This document shows positions 53,084 to 64,000 of a DNA stretch of 64,000 nt, piece after piece; position 1 is the stretch's first letter, and every line of letters begins with the position of its first letter. The stretch is from assembly GCA_018417955.1 (NCBI GenBank), contig JACTVC010000036.1:1-64000 (forward strand), read 5' to 3'. The notes beneath the pieces are model-generated. The model did not search any database, was not told the origin of the DNA, and was given only the letters and a program-made list of their open reading frames with translations. The stretch comes from Laccaria trichodermophora. Its lineage: Eukaryota > Basidiomycota > Agaricomycetes > Agaricales > Hydnangiaceae. The translations under genes and the position numbers were made by a program.

Positions 53084-54379
53084 ATGTCTACGCCCTACTA
53101 TGGCCCAGACGAGTCGGCGTATGATATTTTCCTGGAGCGAACATTTTTGGCGGGGGATGTGATTTCTGGCACGGGATACGGTTAGCACACTCAAAATCCT
53201 TGTCTTTGCCGCTCACAACTGTTGTAGGCATCCAAGTCGTCCTCTTTGTATCCTGCGCGACCATTCTCTACTCGCAGTACTCCCGCTCCTTGCGTTCCTC
53301 CTCTTCCTTCTTAATCAAGGGGGACACGAGAGCCCTGTTCCTCCTCCTCTACATAACCCTCCTGTTCGTCATCGAATCGATCTATACCGCAGTCCAAGCA
53401 CGCACTGTGCAATTGATGTATATCGATAACCGAAACTACCCAGGGGGACCGTGGGCTTACTTCCTTGCGACGCAAAACCTCCCGGTTAATGTGATGTTCT
53501 ACGCTACGCTGTTTGTGTTGACGTTTCTTTCGGATTTACTGGTGGTGAGTATTGCCTTGGCCGTTTTGGACACACTTGACATACGAAACAATAGCTCTGG
53601 CGCTGTTGGGTCATTTGGACAGCTTCAGGGCGGCTTATTGCCGCCATCGTGGTTGCGTTCCCTACTATTCTCGTCCTAGCATCCTTCGGTAATGTTTCAT
53701 CCCTTGTTTTTCCATGTCCTCAATTCTCACGTTTTACCTAGTTATGGGAACTCTCTGGACCCTCCAATCATCCCAACCGGGACTATCGCTGTACAGCGCT
53801 CTTCCTATGGCTTATGGAACGTCATACTACATCATCTCCCTCTCAGTCAACATCATTCTCACTATCCTCATTACCATCCGTCTCCTGCTCTATCGCCGAC
53901 GTGCCCGAATGGCTATTCAAGGGGATGAAGGCTCCGAGTACATCTCTTTGGCGGCGATAGTGATCGAAAGCGCGGCGCTCTATTCCGTTTTTGCGCTGAT
54001 CTTCATCATCACATACGCCATCAATAATCCGCTCAATCAGATCTTCTTGGGCGTCGCTTCTTCTGCTCAGGTGAGGTGTTGATCATACTTACCATTCTAT
54101 GGGAACCCCCGTTCAAAGGACGCTGATACTAACTAATTGTACGTACAGCAAATCGCAGGATACCTAATTATCTACCGCGTCGCACAAGGGCGCGCATGGA
54201 ATAGCGGTACATTTTCACAGACGGGCAACCCGTCGTCGAGCTTACAGTTTGGCGGCTCCTCATATGGAGGTAACAGCAATGCCTACCCTGCGAACCGGAA
54301 TAATCGGAGAAGCGCTGTTCTGGTGGTTGAAGAACCTCCGTTGTCCTTGGCGATAGCGTATAAAAAGAATTTGGAGTGA
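53084..54379 (+). CDS. Gene C2: seven-TM protein of an Agaricomycete family
   Basis: Exons 53084-53180, 53228-53544, 53595-53688, 53742-54070 and 54149-54379; 355 residues. Seven hydrophobic segments are visible (for example VVLFVSCATILYS, LFLLLYITLLFVIE, MFYATLFVLTFLSDLLV, ILVLASF, IISLSVNIILTILITI, SLAAIVIESAALYSVFALI and QIAGYLIIY). Family landmarks are YYGPDESAYDIFLERTFLAGD near the start and YIDNRNYPGGPWAYFLATQN in a loop. I know this as a widespread mushroom family without assigned function; a receptor-like role is only a guess. It is the intact counterpart of the truncated C1. Confidence 0.85.
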
Positions 54380-56213
54380 TCCTCTTTAGAATCCGAGGCA
54401 AAATGCGGCCTCACCGTCGTAGTTGTCGGCTGGGTGAGACCAAGCTTTTTCACGCACCATCTATGTACTACCCGCTGGAAGACGGGACTGTAATTTTATC
54501 TAATTTGCGAAGAATGCTATACCTACTGATTGACGCGTCGTGGTCCACACGTGATGTGAAATCTTTTGTAAGTCACCCCTTTCTTTCTTCTCCTGCCAGA
54601 CCTGTTCTACAGGCGCGGCTCGCCCAACCATGATGGTTCCTTATACCGAGCAAAGTTTGTTGACTGCAGCCTTGCTTCTGAAGAGCGCCCACTGAAGCAT
54701 GTGACACTATATTCTACGCCACCGTCTTGCCAGGCTTTCCCCCAAGGCCAGCGTTACCTTATCCTGCCCCTCGTGGCATGACTTGGGCGTTTACATACCA
54801 TATCATTTATGTTGCCCGATTTCGCGGATGAACAAACGCTGATGTCGTAGATGTCCCTTCAAGTCCACCGTAATTGTTTCCATATTTTATAGCGAGGATT
54901 CCATCCACCCGGTTTTTTTTTCTTCGAGCCCGTTGATCTCGGAAGGATATTTGCTGAACCGCAACTATTATAAGAGTCGGACGCTCGCCACGGAACGGAA
55001 GCCGATATGGAGCTCTCGGTAAACAAGAGGGGATAACAGCAATTATGATTGAGAGGACGGATGCGAGGGAAGTAAATGGATCATATTGGAGTCGTTGAAG
55101 AAACAAACTGATGAACGTTTGAAGGACCGGACGGTGCTCAAAGATAAGCAGAACGAAACTTGAAAGGGACTTTACGACACCTGCAGCCAAGATAATCCGG
55201 ACCGACGCCCGGCCAATCAGGAACGCCTAGTGGCATTCATACATTTCCTACAACGGCGTTTAATTCAGATGGTTGAAGAGCGACGCCGACCAGTGCTTTG
55301 AATTTGCGCCCACTGCGGTTTGTTTCAGTGCTACGGCGCGCGTGGTCAGAAATAAGCGTAACCTCTGTTGCTGCAAGGGCGGGTCAGGCTCTTTCATCGA
55401 TGGCAGTGTGCGCGGAACAGTCGATAGATAAGAGTCCAAGATTAGATTTGGGGACGCCCAAATCTAATCTTGGACTCTATCTCAAAATCAAGGTTGACTG
55501 GTGACAGTTGACAGAGACAAGGCATACCAACAACTGAACCGCATTCCCTTGCCCTGCCACGCCATCAGTGCCAGTCTCCATCCTCTTAAACTACGCCGTT
55601 GGTATTTCGTTGCAGTAGTCACTGCACCTTGAGTGCACCATTCTGCCGTTCCGCTGAACGCCGAATACCAAGGACTTCCTCAACACGTGCTGGACATAAG
55701 TGATCTGTTATGTAATATGGAACAACTCGAACTTGACTCCAACACTCATTGGCAGAAAAGAATTCTAATTGTAAGTCAAGGGCTGCGCGTTTCTCGTTTG
55801 GCTCAAGCGGTCTTTATAGCACCCAAACGAAACCAACGCAAAACTCTTCGGCGACCAAACTCCGAATGCACTGTTGGAGGCCATGCACACTCGCCATTAC
55901 GGACGATTGACCAATTGGTCAAAGGGTTCCATAGATCTCCCTGTTTTTAGGCGATCATGGGTTATGGGCGCTGACTCGCGCTGAATCCTCACTGTTTATC
56001 TGCCCTTCCTAAAGGGATAGCTTGCGTACCACAGCCAATCGCACACTGTGCACAGTTTGGGTGTCCACGACCTGATATCATTGGCTCAATGCGCGCCTCA
56101 TTTTTAATTTGGCACGGGGTCATAAGAAACCATGGGGCGAACACGTTCATCCCAACTTCTGAACGACTCACCTGGGTCTCCCCCAAATCTCCCCCACATC
56201 CTACGAGCGCTTC
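54380..56213. other. Intergenic stretch with one strong hairpin
   Basis: Only short, poorly supported frames. The one striking feature is the perfect inverted repeat listed separately at 55431-55478. Confidence 0.5.
55431..55478. repeat. Perfect 22-bp inverted repeat, 4-nt loop
   Basis: The left arm 55431-55452 starts AGAGTCCAAGATTAG. The right arm 55457-55478 is its exact complement, with loop GACG. It lies in non-coding DNA between C2 and C3. It could be a small-RNA precursor, a transposon footprint or a recent inverted duplication; the sequence alone does not decide. Confidence 0.9.
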
Positions 56214-57563
56214 ATGTCCACGAAATACTACGGCCCAGACGAACCAGCAGAGGATATTTACTTGGAGCGGACATTCCTAGCTGGAGACTTTATCACTGGA
56301 GTGGGATATGGTTAGCGCTCGTTCTTCTAGGTGTCTCCGTCTGCGTCCTGCTAACCAAAGAGATAGGTTTCCAGGCTGTCCTATTCATAAACTGTGCAAG
56401 GCTACTCTATTCAAGATACTCAAAGTCTCAGCGTTCGTCCTCTTATCCCTTGTTCAAAAAGGATGGCAAAGCCCTTTTCCTCCTCTTCTACGTAACCCTC
56501 CTCTTCGCCATCGAAACCCTCTATGCCGTAATCCAAGCGCAAACCATTCAGAGCATGTATATCGATAACCGAAATTACCCTGGAGGGCCATGGGCCTACT
56601 TCCTAGCCACCCGGAATGTGCTGCTCAATGAGATTTTCTACGGCTCGCTGTTCGTCTTGACGTTCCTCGTAGATTTATTGTTGGTGAGTCTGTCTTATGA
56701 GTCACTTGGATGCTTATTAACGTTTTGGGAGAGTAGCTCCGGCGCTGTTGGGTCATTTGGACCGCCTCCGGAGGGCGTCTTATACCGAGCCTTGTGATTG
56801 CGCTTCCCGCGCTCATGGTCTTCGCATCATTTGGTAAATCTTCCCCCATCCTCACCGCACTTCTCATATCTTACCGGTCGTCTAGTAATGGTAATGGGGA
56901 CCCTCTGGAACCTAAAATCATATTCCCAAGGATTCACTTTGTACAGCGCCCTCCCCATGGCCTACGGAACAGCCTACTATGCTATCTCACCCGCCGCCAA
57001 CATGCTCCTCACCATCCTCATTACCGCCCGTCTCCTCTTTTACCGCCGGCGCGCAAAGAAATACCTTCGATGGGAACAGATCTCGGAGTACTTTTCTTTG
57101 TCAACTATCCTAATCGAGAGCGCAGCGCTCAATTCTATTTTTGCAATCGTTTTTGTTATAACATTCGCAATCGATCACTCGCTGAATCAAGTCTTTTTGG
57201 GCGTGGCTTCATCCGCGCAGGTAAGCTGATGTTGCCCGTTTGAAAATCTCGCTGATGTTCCTTGTGCAGCAAATCGCCGGATACCTTATCATCTCTCGCA
57301 TGGCTAAGGATCGCGCATGGAATAGCACTACGCTCGAGTCTGGGGGAAGTGGATCAACGTTACTGCAGTTTGACGCCCACTCGTATGCTGGTGACTATTC
57401 GCGACCTGTAAGCCAAAGCTTCCGTCAGAGCTCCGTGATGGAGGGCTTCCGTCAGAGCTCCGTAATGGAGGAAGACCCGCGGTTGACGGCGTATAGGCCA
57501 TATTCTGGGTCGTCGGCATTTCTGGACGCAACTTCAAGGTCGCAGTTATCGCTCCACAGCTAG
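56214..57563 (+). CDS. Gene C3: seven-TM protein, divergent third copy
   Basis: Exons 56214-56310, 56367-56683, 56737-56833, 56886-57220 and 57270-57563; 379 residues. Intron positions are the same as in C2. It keeps YYGPDEPAEDIYLERTF and YIDNRNYPGGPWAYFLAT, but overall identity is clearly lower, so it predates the segmental duplication. It has no NLR or B gene beside it. Its cytoplasmic tail contains a tandem FRQSSVMEG / FRQSSVMEE duplication. Confidence 0.85.
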
Positions 57564-58351
57564 TATACTTGCTATCAAGAAACCGGGATGTTGTGTTTTT
57601 CTCTCTTGGACTTTATTGTCAACGGTGAAACCCTCCTGCATCTCTAGAACACTCTCCTCCCTAAGAACGTTACATCTGGTAGAAACTTTATGAATAGCCA
57701 TAAATATAGTATAGTGTGTAAATTTATGCAAATCGTGACACCTTAATTCTAGCTTGAGGGACCAGGTTTAATATTGGCATACCCCCGTCTCCCACGATTT
57801 TTGAGTCATTCATCCATTTCTGAAATTATGCATAATTCGACCTACCGTGAGTAGGTAGTAGTAGGATGCTAAATAAGAATCGGACCAATAGACCAAGCCT
57901 AAGAAAATTGTAGTCAAAGTATCTGACCGCCATCGCAACCGCCGCGGTCGTTGCCTGGCCCCCTCTGAATGGTATTCCTAGGAGATTGCCTGAGGCTATT
58001 TGAGCTATGAGTATCCGTTCTGTGGTACTGACTCTCTCGAGCAAAGTTTCGAAGATGAGCGCAACATCATACTTGTGTAGGTAGTAGATTTTTTAACAGA
58101 GCTTTTACATGGGTACATTCTGAAATGATTTCAATTCAATAGTAGGAGGCGGATTCAAGTTCACTTACCTTAAGCTCACATTGGAAGCCCTAGAACTGTT
58201 GTTCTCCTCTCGGATTTCTGGCTGAGAGACGGACAAGTCTATCCATCATCGGGGGGGCACCTGTACCAGAATAACTCTGATTCTTCGACATCCGGTGGCT
58301 TCCCGAATAAAATATCTCTGTATGGAGGATCCGCTTGACCAAAAAACCTGG
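57564..58351. other. Intergenic, no gene recognised
   Basis: AT-rich sequence between convergent genes C3 and the F-box gene. I see no repeat or RNA gene. Confidence 0.5.
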
Positions 58352-60246
58352 TTAATCCATTAATTGGCGAGCCTCACGAAATTCCCAAATACCTTGTTTC
58401 TCTCCAACGTATAAAAGAGAATATTTCCCTTGCTGAATCCAGCAACGGCTATCAATATCCTCCAGCAGGAGCGGGGTCCATTCGTGAATAATAGCTTCTG
58501 CTCGCTCGTAGAACCGATACTTCTCTTCATAGGGTATTTTATTTGGTCCCATCAGAATTATTTCATAGACCGCCTTGTGGACTCTTGACGTCTACGAATA
58601 TATGAGCCAGTCTTGAATGTGAAACAAAAGAGAACAAACACATTTAAAAACATAACATCCAGGATCAGACGTTCGGCTTCGATACATGCTAAAATGGAAT
58701 GAAGAACATAACTTTTTTTCACATCCAGAACGGACTGAATTATTCCATTTCGAAGTTGAGGCCGACGCCAGACATCAAGTGTCGACTCGAGTTGTGCTGC
58801 CATATTCTTGACCTTCAAAAATTTGGCTGTCGATGGCTGTTCCCATCCCTCTAGGAGTGAATGCGCTTCCACACACTCCTCGGAGCTTGGAAATACCATT
58901 TGAACATCCAAGCGCTCCACAGAATTAGGAGGAAGTTTCCGTGTGTACCGCTCCCCGAACTTAGCCCGGGATTCTATCATCGCCATGAGTTCCTGGTAAA
59001 AGGCTCTTGAAGAACAGTGCAACACTAGCTTTTTTAGGAGGGGGGCGATGGGAAGTATATTGGGAAAAAATGTGAGTTTAAGGAGATCGCTAATTGGAAG
59101 GTCATTGCATTCCAATTCTAGGAGCTGTGGAGTTAGTTGTAGAAGGGTAAACAGACTAGATTCTTCCATAGATCGAGCATGGATCGAGATCTTCGTAAGA
59201 TTACAGGACGATTGTTGTATCAGATGGATTATTTTTTCAATAGCGTCCCCAGTGCCGAGCTGCAACCGTACACGCTTCAAAGCTGGGACTGTGAGGGTGT
59301 AATATAGAGATGCACCCGGGGCCCTGATATCAAGGTGTTTGAGATGCTTTAGAGTTGCTGGCGGGAAATGTATTGTGGTGGAGGAAACAATATAAGTGAG
59401 ATCTTCTAAGATAGAATCATCCCGTATAAGCCTTGTGAGAGCGACGGGCATTTGACAACGCTCAACATAACGAGTTATCTGGTGCCATGGAACCACCAAA
59501 AAATGGGAGGAATGGGCCTCCACTTCAAGCTCTCGCAGTTGCGGGGCGTTCTCAAAGGCGTTGAGAAAACCGCCCAACCATCCTTCAGGTTTCGAAATTA
59601 ATTTAATTTTGAGGGAGCGCAGGAGAGGGAGATTATTTCGAATAGTTTGAGAGAGAGTGGTGAAATTCGTGTTCCCTAAGTCCAATGATAGCGATACCCA
59701 GCGATCGCTGGCGAGGGATAGACTTGAATCAGATGCTTCAGCCTCGTGCACTTTGGCACCTAAAGTAGGATCAACATTTTGAATGGAAATGGATATTGGC
59801 TTGAGCGACCGGTACATGTACGGATTCACCATGGAAGATGAGCCGCTCTTTTTCCACGAAATAGTGGCATATTCCCCACCGGGTCGGACCTGAGGAATGG
59901 ATGATGAAGCGACTATCCACCACCGGCGGCACACGAGTCCCAACGTCCAGGGTTTTCCACAATTCGACTCTGCAGCCATAGTAAAGATTTTATCCAAAAG
60001 CTCATTTGGGATTCGGCGAATGACGGAGAGAGTGGCTCGATGAGAGGTGAGAAACTGCAAGTAATATTCCCGAGCTTGAATTGTGCGGTAATCCCGAACA
60101 TGTGAAATAGCGGATATCCTGGTTTCACAAGAACGAATTGCGTCGAGAATGGACGCTTTCTCTGTTTCCGTTGGTTCTGAATTCGAGCGAAGCAGGGCCG
60201 GTACTGGAGAAAGTAGCTCAGTGATGCTTTCGAGCCTCGACGACAT
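58352..60246 (-). CDS. F-box / leucine-rich protein
   Basis: The main exon 60246-58558 encodes 562 residues from MSSRLESIT. An N-terminal helical heptad region is followed by an F-box at about residues 75-115 (RRIPNELLDKIF...LVCRRWW). Degenerate leucine-rich segments then run to the end (LPLLRSLKIKL, APQLRELEVEA, TLKHLKHLDIRA). F-box proteins supply substrates to SCF ubiquitin ligases, and large expanded sets are common in mushrooms. A further minus-strand frame, 58552-58352, encodes a charged Trp-containing segment (KYSLLYVGEKQG) like the usual C-terminal end of this family. It is probably a last exon joined near 58640, replacing the odd hydrophobic tail read by the unspliced frame; the exact junction is unclear. 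Confidence 0.82.
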
Positions 60247-60779
60247 GGTTCATGCGCTATGAAATCAAAATCAGCTCATGATCTTGCGCAGGGCCCAGCA
60301 GATCGATAAAGAGCACTTACAAGCACTTTCGCTTATCGAGTGTCGGTGGTGGAGGTTGGAGTGGCATTGCCACGTGGCCCTTCAGCACCCTTGGCATGAC
60401 ACTTTGACGTCACGTGAAGCCTTGAAGGGCAATTATTTGGCAAGGAAGAATTGGCCTTCGAGGTCTCAATCACTCACGGCACTCCCTGCTAAATCCTAAT
60501 TGAGATTGCCATCGGGAGGCAGATCTCAGTGTCTTGGCACTACTGAATGCTTGTCGCCACGTAATGGCCTGGCACTACCAACTGCCCAGCACTTGTGAGT
60601 GTCTGTCAGACTGTTTTCAGACTAACATACTAATCAGTGTAATCGGCGGGACAGTGATTCACATCTACAAATACATTCGGCGAATTTCTAGTGTATGTGT
60701 AATGAAGCTTTTCAACGCTGACACTTTGCGATAGACCAGTCGTCGCCCTACATTTGAACCACTAGAGCTGGCAAGGTAC

Positions 60780-61015
60780 TGGCGCCATCCGTAAAGACTG
60801 TTGTGACAAGGGGAGCGATCATGTTGCATGTCCTGGCGTGTCGTCTGCTTCGCCGCACAAAAATGCGTACCACTGGGGTTGGTAGCTGGCAGCGGCGCCA
60901 TCTGTAAAAAAATGCTGTGGTGACAACTTGGGAAGCGAGCCACTAGCCATGGTGCGCATGCTGGCATATCGGGTGCTTCGCCGCGCTGAAATCCATTCCA
61001 CTGGAGCGGTGGTTG
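60780..61015. repeat. Imperfect tandem duplication, ~115 bp unit
   Basis: 60780-60893 and 60894-61015 share GGCGCCATC(C/T)GTAAA, TGTGACAA, GCATG(T/C)TGGC and GTGCTTCGCCGC-type blocks in the same order. Open minus-strand frames cross it, but no start, splice pattern or domain supports a gene. 60247-60780 upstream of the F-box gene shows nothing else. Confidence 0.65.
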
Positions 61016-61247
61016 GTGGTGGATCACAAAAACGCCCGATATGAAAAACGTCCCACGTATCATCTCCTGCCAATGCGATCATGAGCGTCCTTTATTTCAT
61101 GTTTGAGCAGTGGATATAACAGTTTGCTCGACGACAGGTACAGCCTGTACATCACCCATATCCAGGGGTATCCGAAGCTCTCTTTCAAGTGTCGAGAGGC
61201 ATCTCTTCCTCCTCCATATCCTCCGGTCCTAACCTGAGCCTGAAAAG

Positions 61248-62020
61248 TCATAAGGGGCTAGACCAATGCGAAACGATGTCCTTGACTATGTTTCTTGTCA
61301 AACCCTGGTTCACAGGGTGAGAGGCAGATGATGTTGTCTGGTTGGTCGGCGCGCCAACCGTGGCTACAGCAGTGGCTGCAAGCACCGGAGCGACGGATGC
61401 GATGTGAGGAACGGGCGTGATGATGGGGGCCGCTGCAGTGGTAGTCACGGCTGCTGGGGCGACGACAGGAGTGGATGCACGGTTGGGGGACGTTGCAGCA
61501 GCGACGTCGGCGCTGACTGGGGCTGATATGCTAACAATGAACGATTGGATGAAGGGGAGCGACGCGGAGATGGATAGGCTCCTTGGGTGATCGAAGCCTA
61601 TGTTTTGCGTTAAGGGGGGGCTTGGAAAGTCTTATAAAATCCAAGTAGAGGTCCATGAGTGCCGACAGCTACCCATGGAGCTTGTGGTTGGCTAAGATCT
61701 TGCCACGAAAACCGCGCCTCATTGTCCCCCTTGTACCTGAGTGGCCCACCCATTGACTCTGTCAGTTCGGGACTGCGATTCAAAGTTAGAAGGGTAATGG
61801 GTTGTCATCACGCCTCCACCTGTACTGACTGCCCTGAACCGCGGAGATGGTGAGCAATTGGGAGCAGAAGTAGATCCTGGTTACGGGGGATCAGTAGGGA
61901 TGAGAGGAAAGGCGATAAAAAGCCAAATAGGTACTTACGACGAGGGGCAGGGGAAGTGGACAAACTAATATACTTTGAGCTCGAGCATCAAAGAACGGCA
62001 AAGCAAACCTAACCGACATA
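61248..62020 (-). CDS. Tentative small gene with a C7-run frame break
   Basis: Minus-strand reading suggests a first exon ATG at about 62020 with donor GTAAGT near 61938, an exon about 61884-61829, an intron with an ideal CTAAC branch and CAG end (about 61828-61782), and an exon from about 61781. That exon reads protein-like sequence (SPELTESMGGPLRYKG, GTHGPLLGFYKTFQ) into a run of seven C and stops at 61610-61612. Skipping one C continues into another 120-codon Ala/Thr/Pro-rich frame ending at 61248. The first exon's phase does not fit cleanly, so either my splice model or the frame is wrong. No domain is recognised. Confidence 0.3.
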
Positions 62021-63100
62021 GTTGCTAGAAAAAGACGAAAGACTTAGAGACAAAGATCACTTACAATCTGAATGGGTGTGTACGAGACCGATACAGAAGG
62101 AACTGAGCGCTGAGCATGCAGGCCTTGCGCAGAAACAGCAAGCAATCTCTTGGCTTCGATTCACGGTTCGCCTAGTTCGGCGAAGTTGGTGGGTCTGACA
62201 TCTGGAACGCCCCGCAAACAGATAGGAAAGTCGTGAGGATTTACGTGTGAGGTGGGCCGTCCACATTATCGCGTGGTCACAGAATGACGGCAGTGACATA
62301 GGAGAGATAGAACGGGAGTGAAATGTAAAAAGGAACAAGAATACTTGAAAGTCAAGGAGTGGAAGGCCAGGGGATAGAGCTTCGTGACGAGCATGGCGGA
62401 AGACGACGAGGAAGGCGTCGATAAACAAACTTGAGCTATCTTGGATCACATGCCCATAAAACACGTGGGTTCGGGCCGGGGAATAAAAGACATACAATCA
62501 TGTAGCACGCTCAATTCCTCGTAAAATGTTCTATCATTCTATAAAATCATACAGTGACATGTCCGAAACAATTTAAGATAGGCAGTTTTCTGAAAGGGTT
62601 TAAAAAAAGTAAAAGTCTGACTGAACCTGAGAGTTGACGATGATTTCGTGTATAAACTGGGGACACCTTTGACAAGTTATCGAACTACCACCCCGAGAAG
62701 GACCGTTGAAAACATTTTTTGGAGAGATAATCCAATTCTTCTAACTGATTTATCAGATCTTCAAGTTTCTAGGAAGCGAAGAGAGTGACTGTCAGACATA
62801 AGCGTGTGTTTCAATGATCTCCGTGTTTGGAATTTCAAAGCGTCTTGTCGCGATCTATGATATCTACATGATAAAATACTTCCGTAACCGTTGTTTAGAA
62901 AGGCTGATCTACTCTTGTGAAAACACATGGAGCGTTACTGCTATGGTGGCTTCAATCGCGTTATGCGCAGCATTGTGATCGTTCCAGTGCGCGTTGTCCT
63001 CATTGTAATCGTCCTTCAGGACTCACTCGTGTGCTGGCGGGCTGTTGTCTTTTTGTAGCCTGATTTGACCGTTGTTTCAGTTTGTAATTGTCTTTAAGCT
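62021..63100. other. Intergenic, no gene recognised
   Basis: Frames in this stretch (for example on the minus strand at 62057-62497) have no domain and poor codon quality. No repeats seen. Confidence 0.4.
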
Positions 63101-63116
63101 GCATAAATAATCCAAT

Positions 63117-63511
63117 GGTGAGTAGTGAGCACTTGGATCGGGCATCGAAGGTGAAGCGATCATACTGACGCCGTTTAGTGCCTTCTTAGAGGGTCGTGCG
63201 CATTGTGTACGAAGATGGAGATAGTGGGTCTATGGGCGTAGTCCGAATTCCTCACATTAGACCGATGCCTGACGAGATAAATACGAAAACGTACAAAAAG
63301 CGCTGCTGCCCGGCTATTCACATGTGGATCATCCATACCACGCCGGCAATGAATATGATTGATCGTGCGGTCCACCGTTCTATGGACGATAAGGGAGCTC
63401 AGGTGACGAGGTAAGTCGCATTTCGGTTATATTGTAGTACTTACATCATCATGTTCTTGTTGTCGGAATGTGAATAGTACACCCGAGAGAGATGAACTCC
63501 CCCAGTGCTAA
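63117..63511 (+). CDS. Tentative small plus-strand gene
   Basis: An ATG immediately before GTGAGT (63117), a TACTGAC branch and TTTAG (about 63175), an open exon to about 63411 (YEDGDSGSMGVVR, RCCPAIHMWI), an intron 63412-63479 with GTAAGT and AATAG ends, and a last piece stopping at TAA 63509-63511. The first phase does not fit a one-codon first exon, so the true start is unknown. No family is recognised, and it overlaps the antisense model at 63441. Confidence 0.28.
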
Positions 63512-64000
63512 AGACACCGAAACTTAGCCGTGCGTCTGTACGGTCGTCCGAAGGGCCTGCCCAACAATGGACATCGGTGGGGAGGGCACTGACATAGGCC
63601 AAGAACACTGGAGGAGCAGTCGAGTTGGGAGGTGCAGGCTTGTTGCCCGTGCAGAGGAGGGTGGAATTTGAGGGAGCTGTGAAAACCAGCTGTCATCGAC
63701 AGTTGATTTCGTTTAGAAGGAGTGGGTGACTGTGGACATGCAAGAGAACGTACTCATACTTGGAAAAGTAGCTGTATGTAAAGTCATCTATGGAAACATT
63801 CGTTAGCTATCGCCGTCACAAAATTCACTATGAACTCACTTCAAGTCGACATACTTGTCAAGCGAACCAAAGGGCCTGCCGCCATGCAAGCGAGGAGTCG
63901 ACAAAGCAAATATATCGGTGCTTGAACACGACCCGCTGAGCCACTGTGCAGTACCTCCATCCTCGGAAAAAAGTTTGCAGGTATGAAGATGAATCATCGT
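63441..64000 (-). CDS. Tentative minus-strand gene running off the right edge
   Basis: An open piece near the edge (GRPFGSLDKYVDLK) ends before a GTGAGT...CATAG intron at about 63838-63787. A short piece (DDFTYSYFS) follows, then a long open final segment about 63674-63441 (LVFTAPSNSTLLC, PPVFLAYVSALPTDV, RLSFGVFSTGGVHLS). The junction of the last two pieces does not resolve cleanly. The frame ends at a GTAAGTAC sequence that could itself be another donor. The 5' part lies beyond 64000. I do not recognise the family. Confidence 0.4.

Noticed and set aside
54807..55190. 127-codon minus-strand frame between C2 and C3
   Set aside because: No domain, no counterpart in the duplicated segment, and no convincing splice or start context.
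55431..55478. Rho-independent terminator
   Set aside because: A bacterial signal type, with no following T run and in a eukaryotic genome.

Overview
The window looks like nuclear DNA of a mushroom-forming basidiomycete (Agaricomycetes). The evidence is many 45-65 nt introns with GT...CTNAY...AG signals, a basidiomycete-style chromodomain Ty3/gypsy element, an F-box/LRR protein, NACHT-type NLR genes without animal or plant domains, and a polytopic membrane family of the kind seen in these fungi. No prokaryotic operons, CRISPR arrays or virus genomes are visible.

Layout. (1) 1-9.65 kb: a Ty3/gypsy chromovirus-type element on the minus strand, with one unbroken 2,960-codon gag-pol frame and a small extra frame downstream. 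(2) 9.7-12.2 kb: a six-exon gene of unknown function whose frame continues beyond a TGA stop. (3) 12.3-30.2 kb: a repeat-rich, visibly CpG-poor block. It holds palindromic minisatellites, simple-sequence tracts, remnants of a transposase gene split by a 679-bp fold-back MITE, a decayed Ty1/copia pol, further fold-back elements, and a broken ribosomal protein eL8 (RPL7A) copy. (4) 31.2-38.5 kb and 48.1-54.4 kb: two copies of a segment with the same order and orientation. Each has an NLR gene (minus), divergently paired with a small gene B carrying a mitochondrial-type presequence (plus), then a seven-TM gene C (plus). (5) 38.4-47.9 kb: between the copies lie tRNA-like repeats, a copia scrap, an intact-looking eL8 gene, a second NACHT gene, a 2.5-kb minisatellite with a unit near 71 bp, and a third eL8 fragment. 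(6) 54.4-64 kb: a third seven-TM gene, an F-box/LRR gene and several poorly defined small genes.

The duplication appears to have included eL8 (eL8 copy, NLR, B, C in both places). The copies have decayed in complementary ways. Copy 1 keeps an open NLR but its C gene is cut off by a tRNA-like repeat. Copy 2 keeps an intact C gene and an intact B gene, but its NLR has three premature stops and a lost splice acceptor. The best candidate for an undescribed system is this NLR-B-C module. Its NLR ends in about three ~42-residue repeats that I cannot assign to any known sensor repeat, and these diverge faster between copies than the NACHT part does.

All gene models are hand-spliced from the sequence. 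Exon borders follow GT-AG and phase logic and have not been checked against transcripts.
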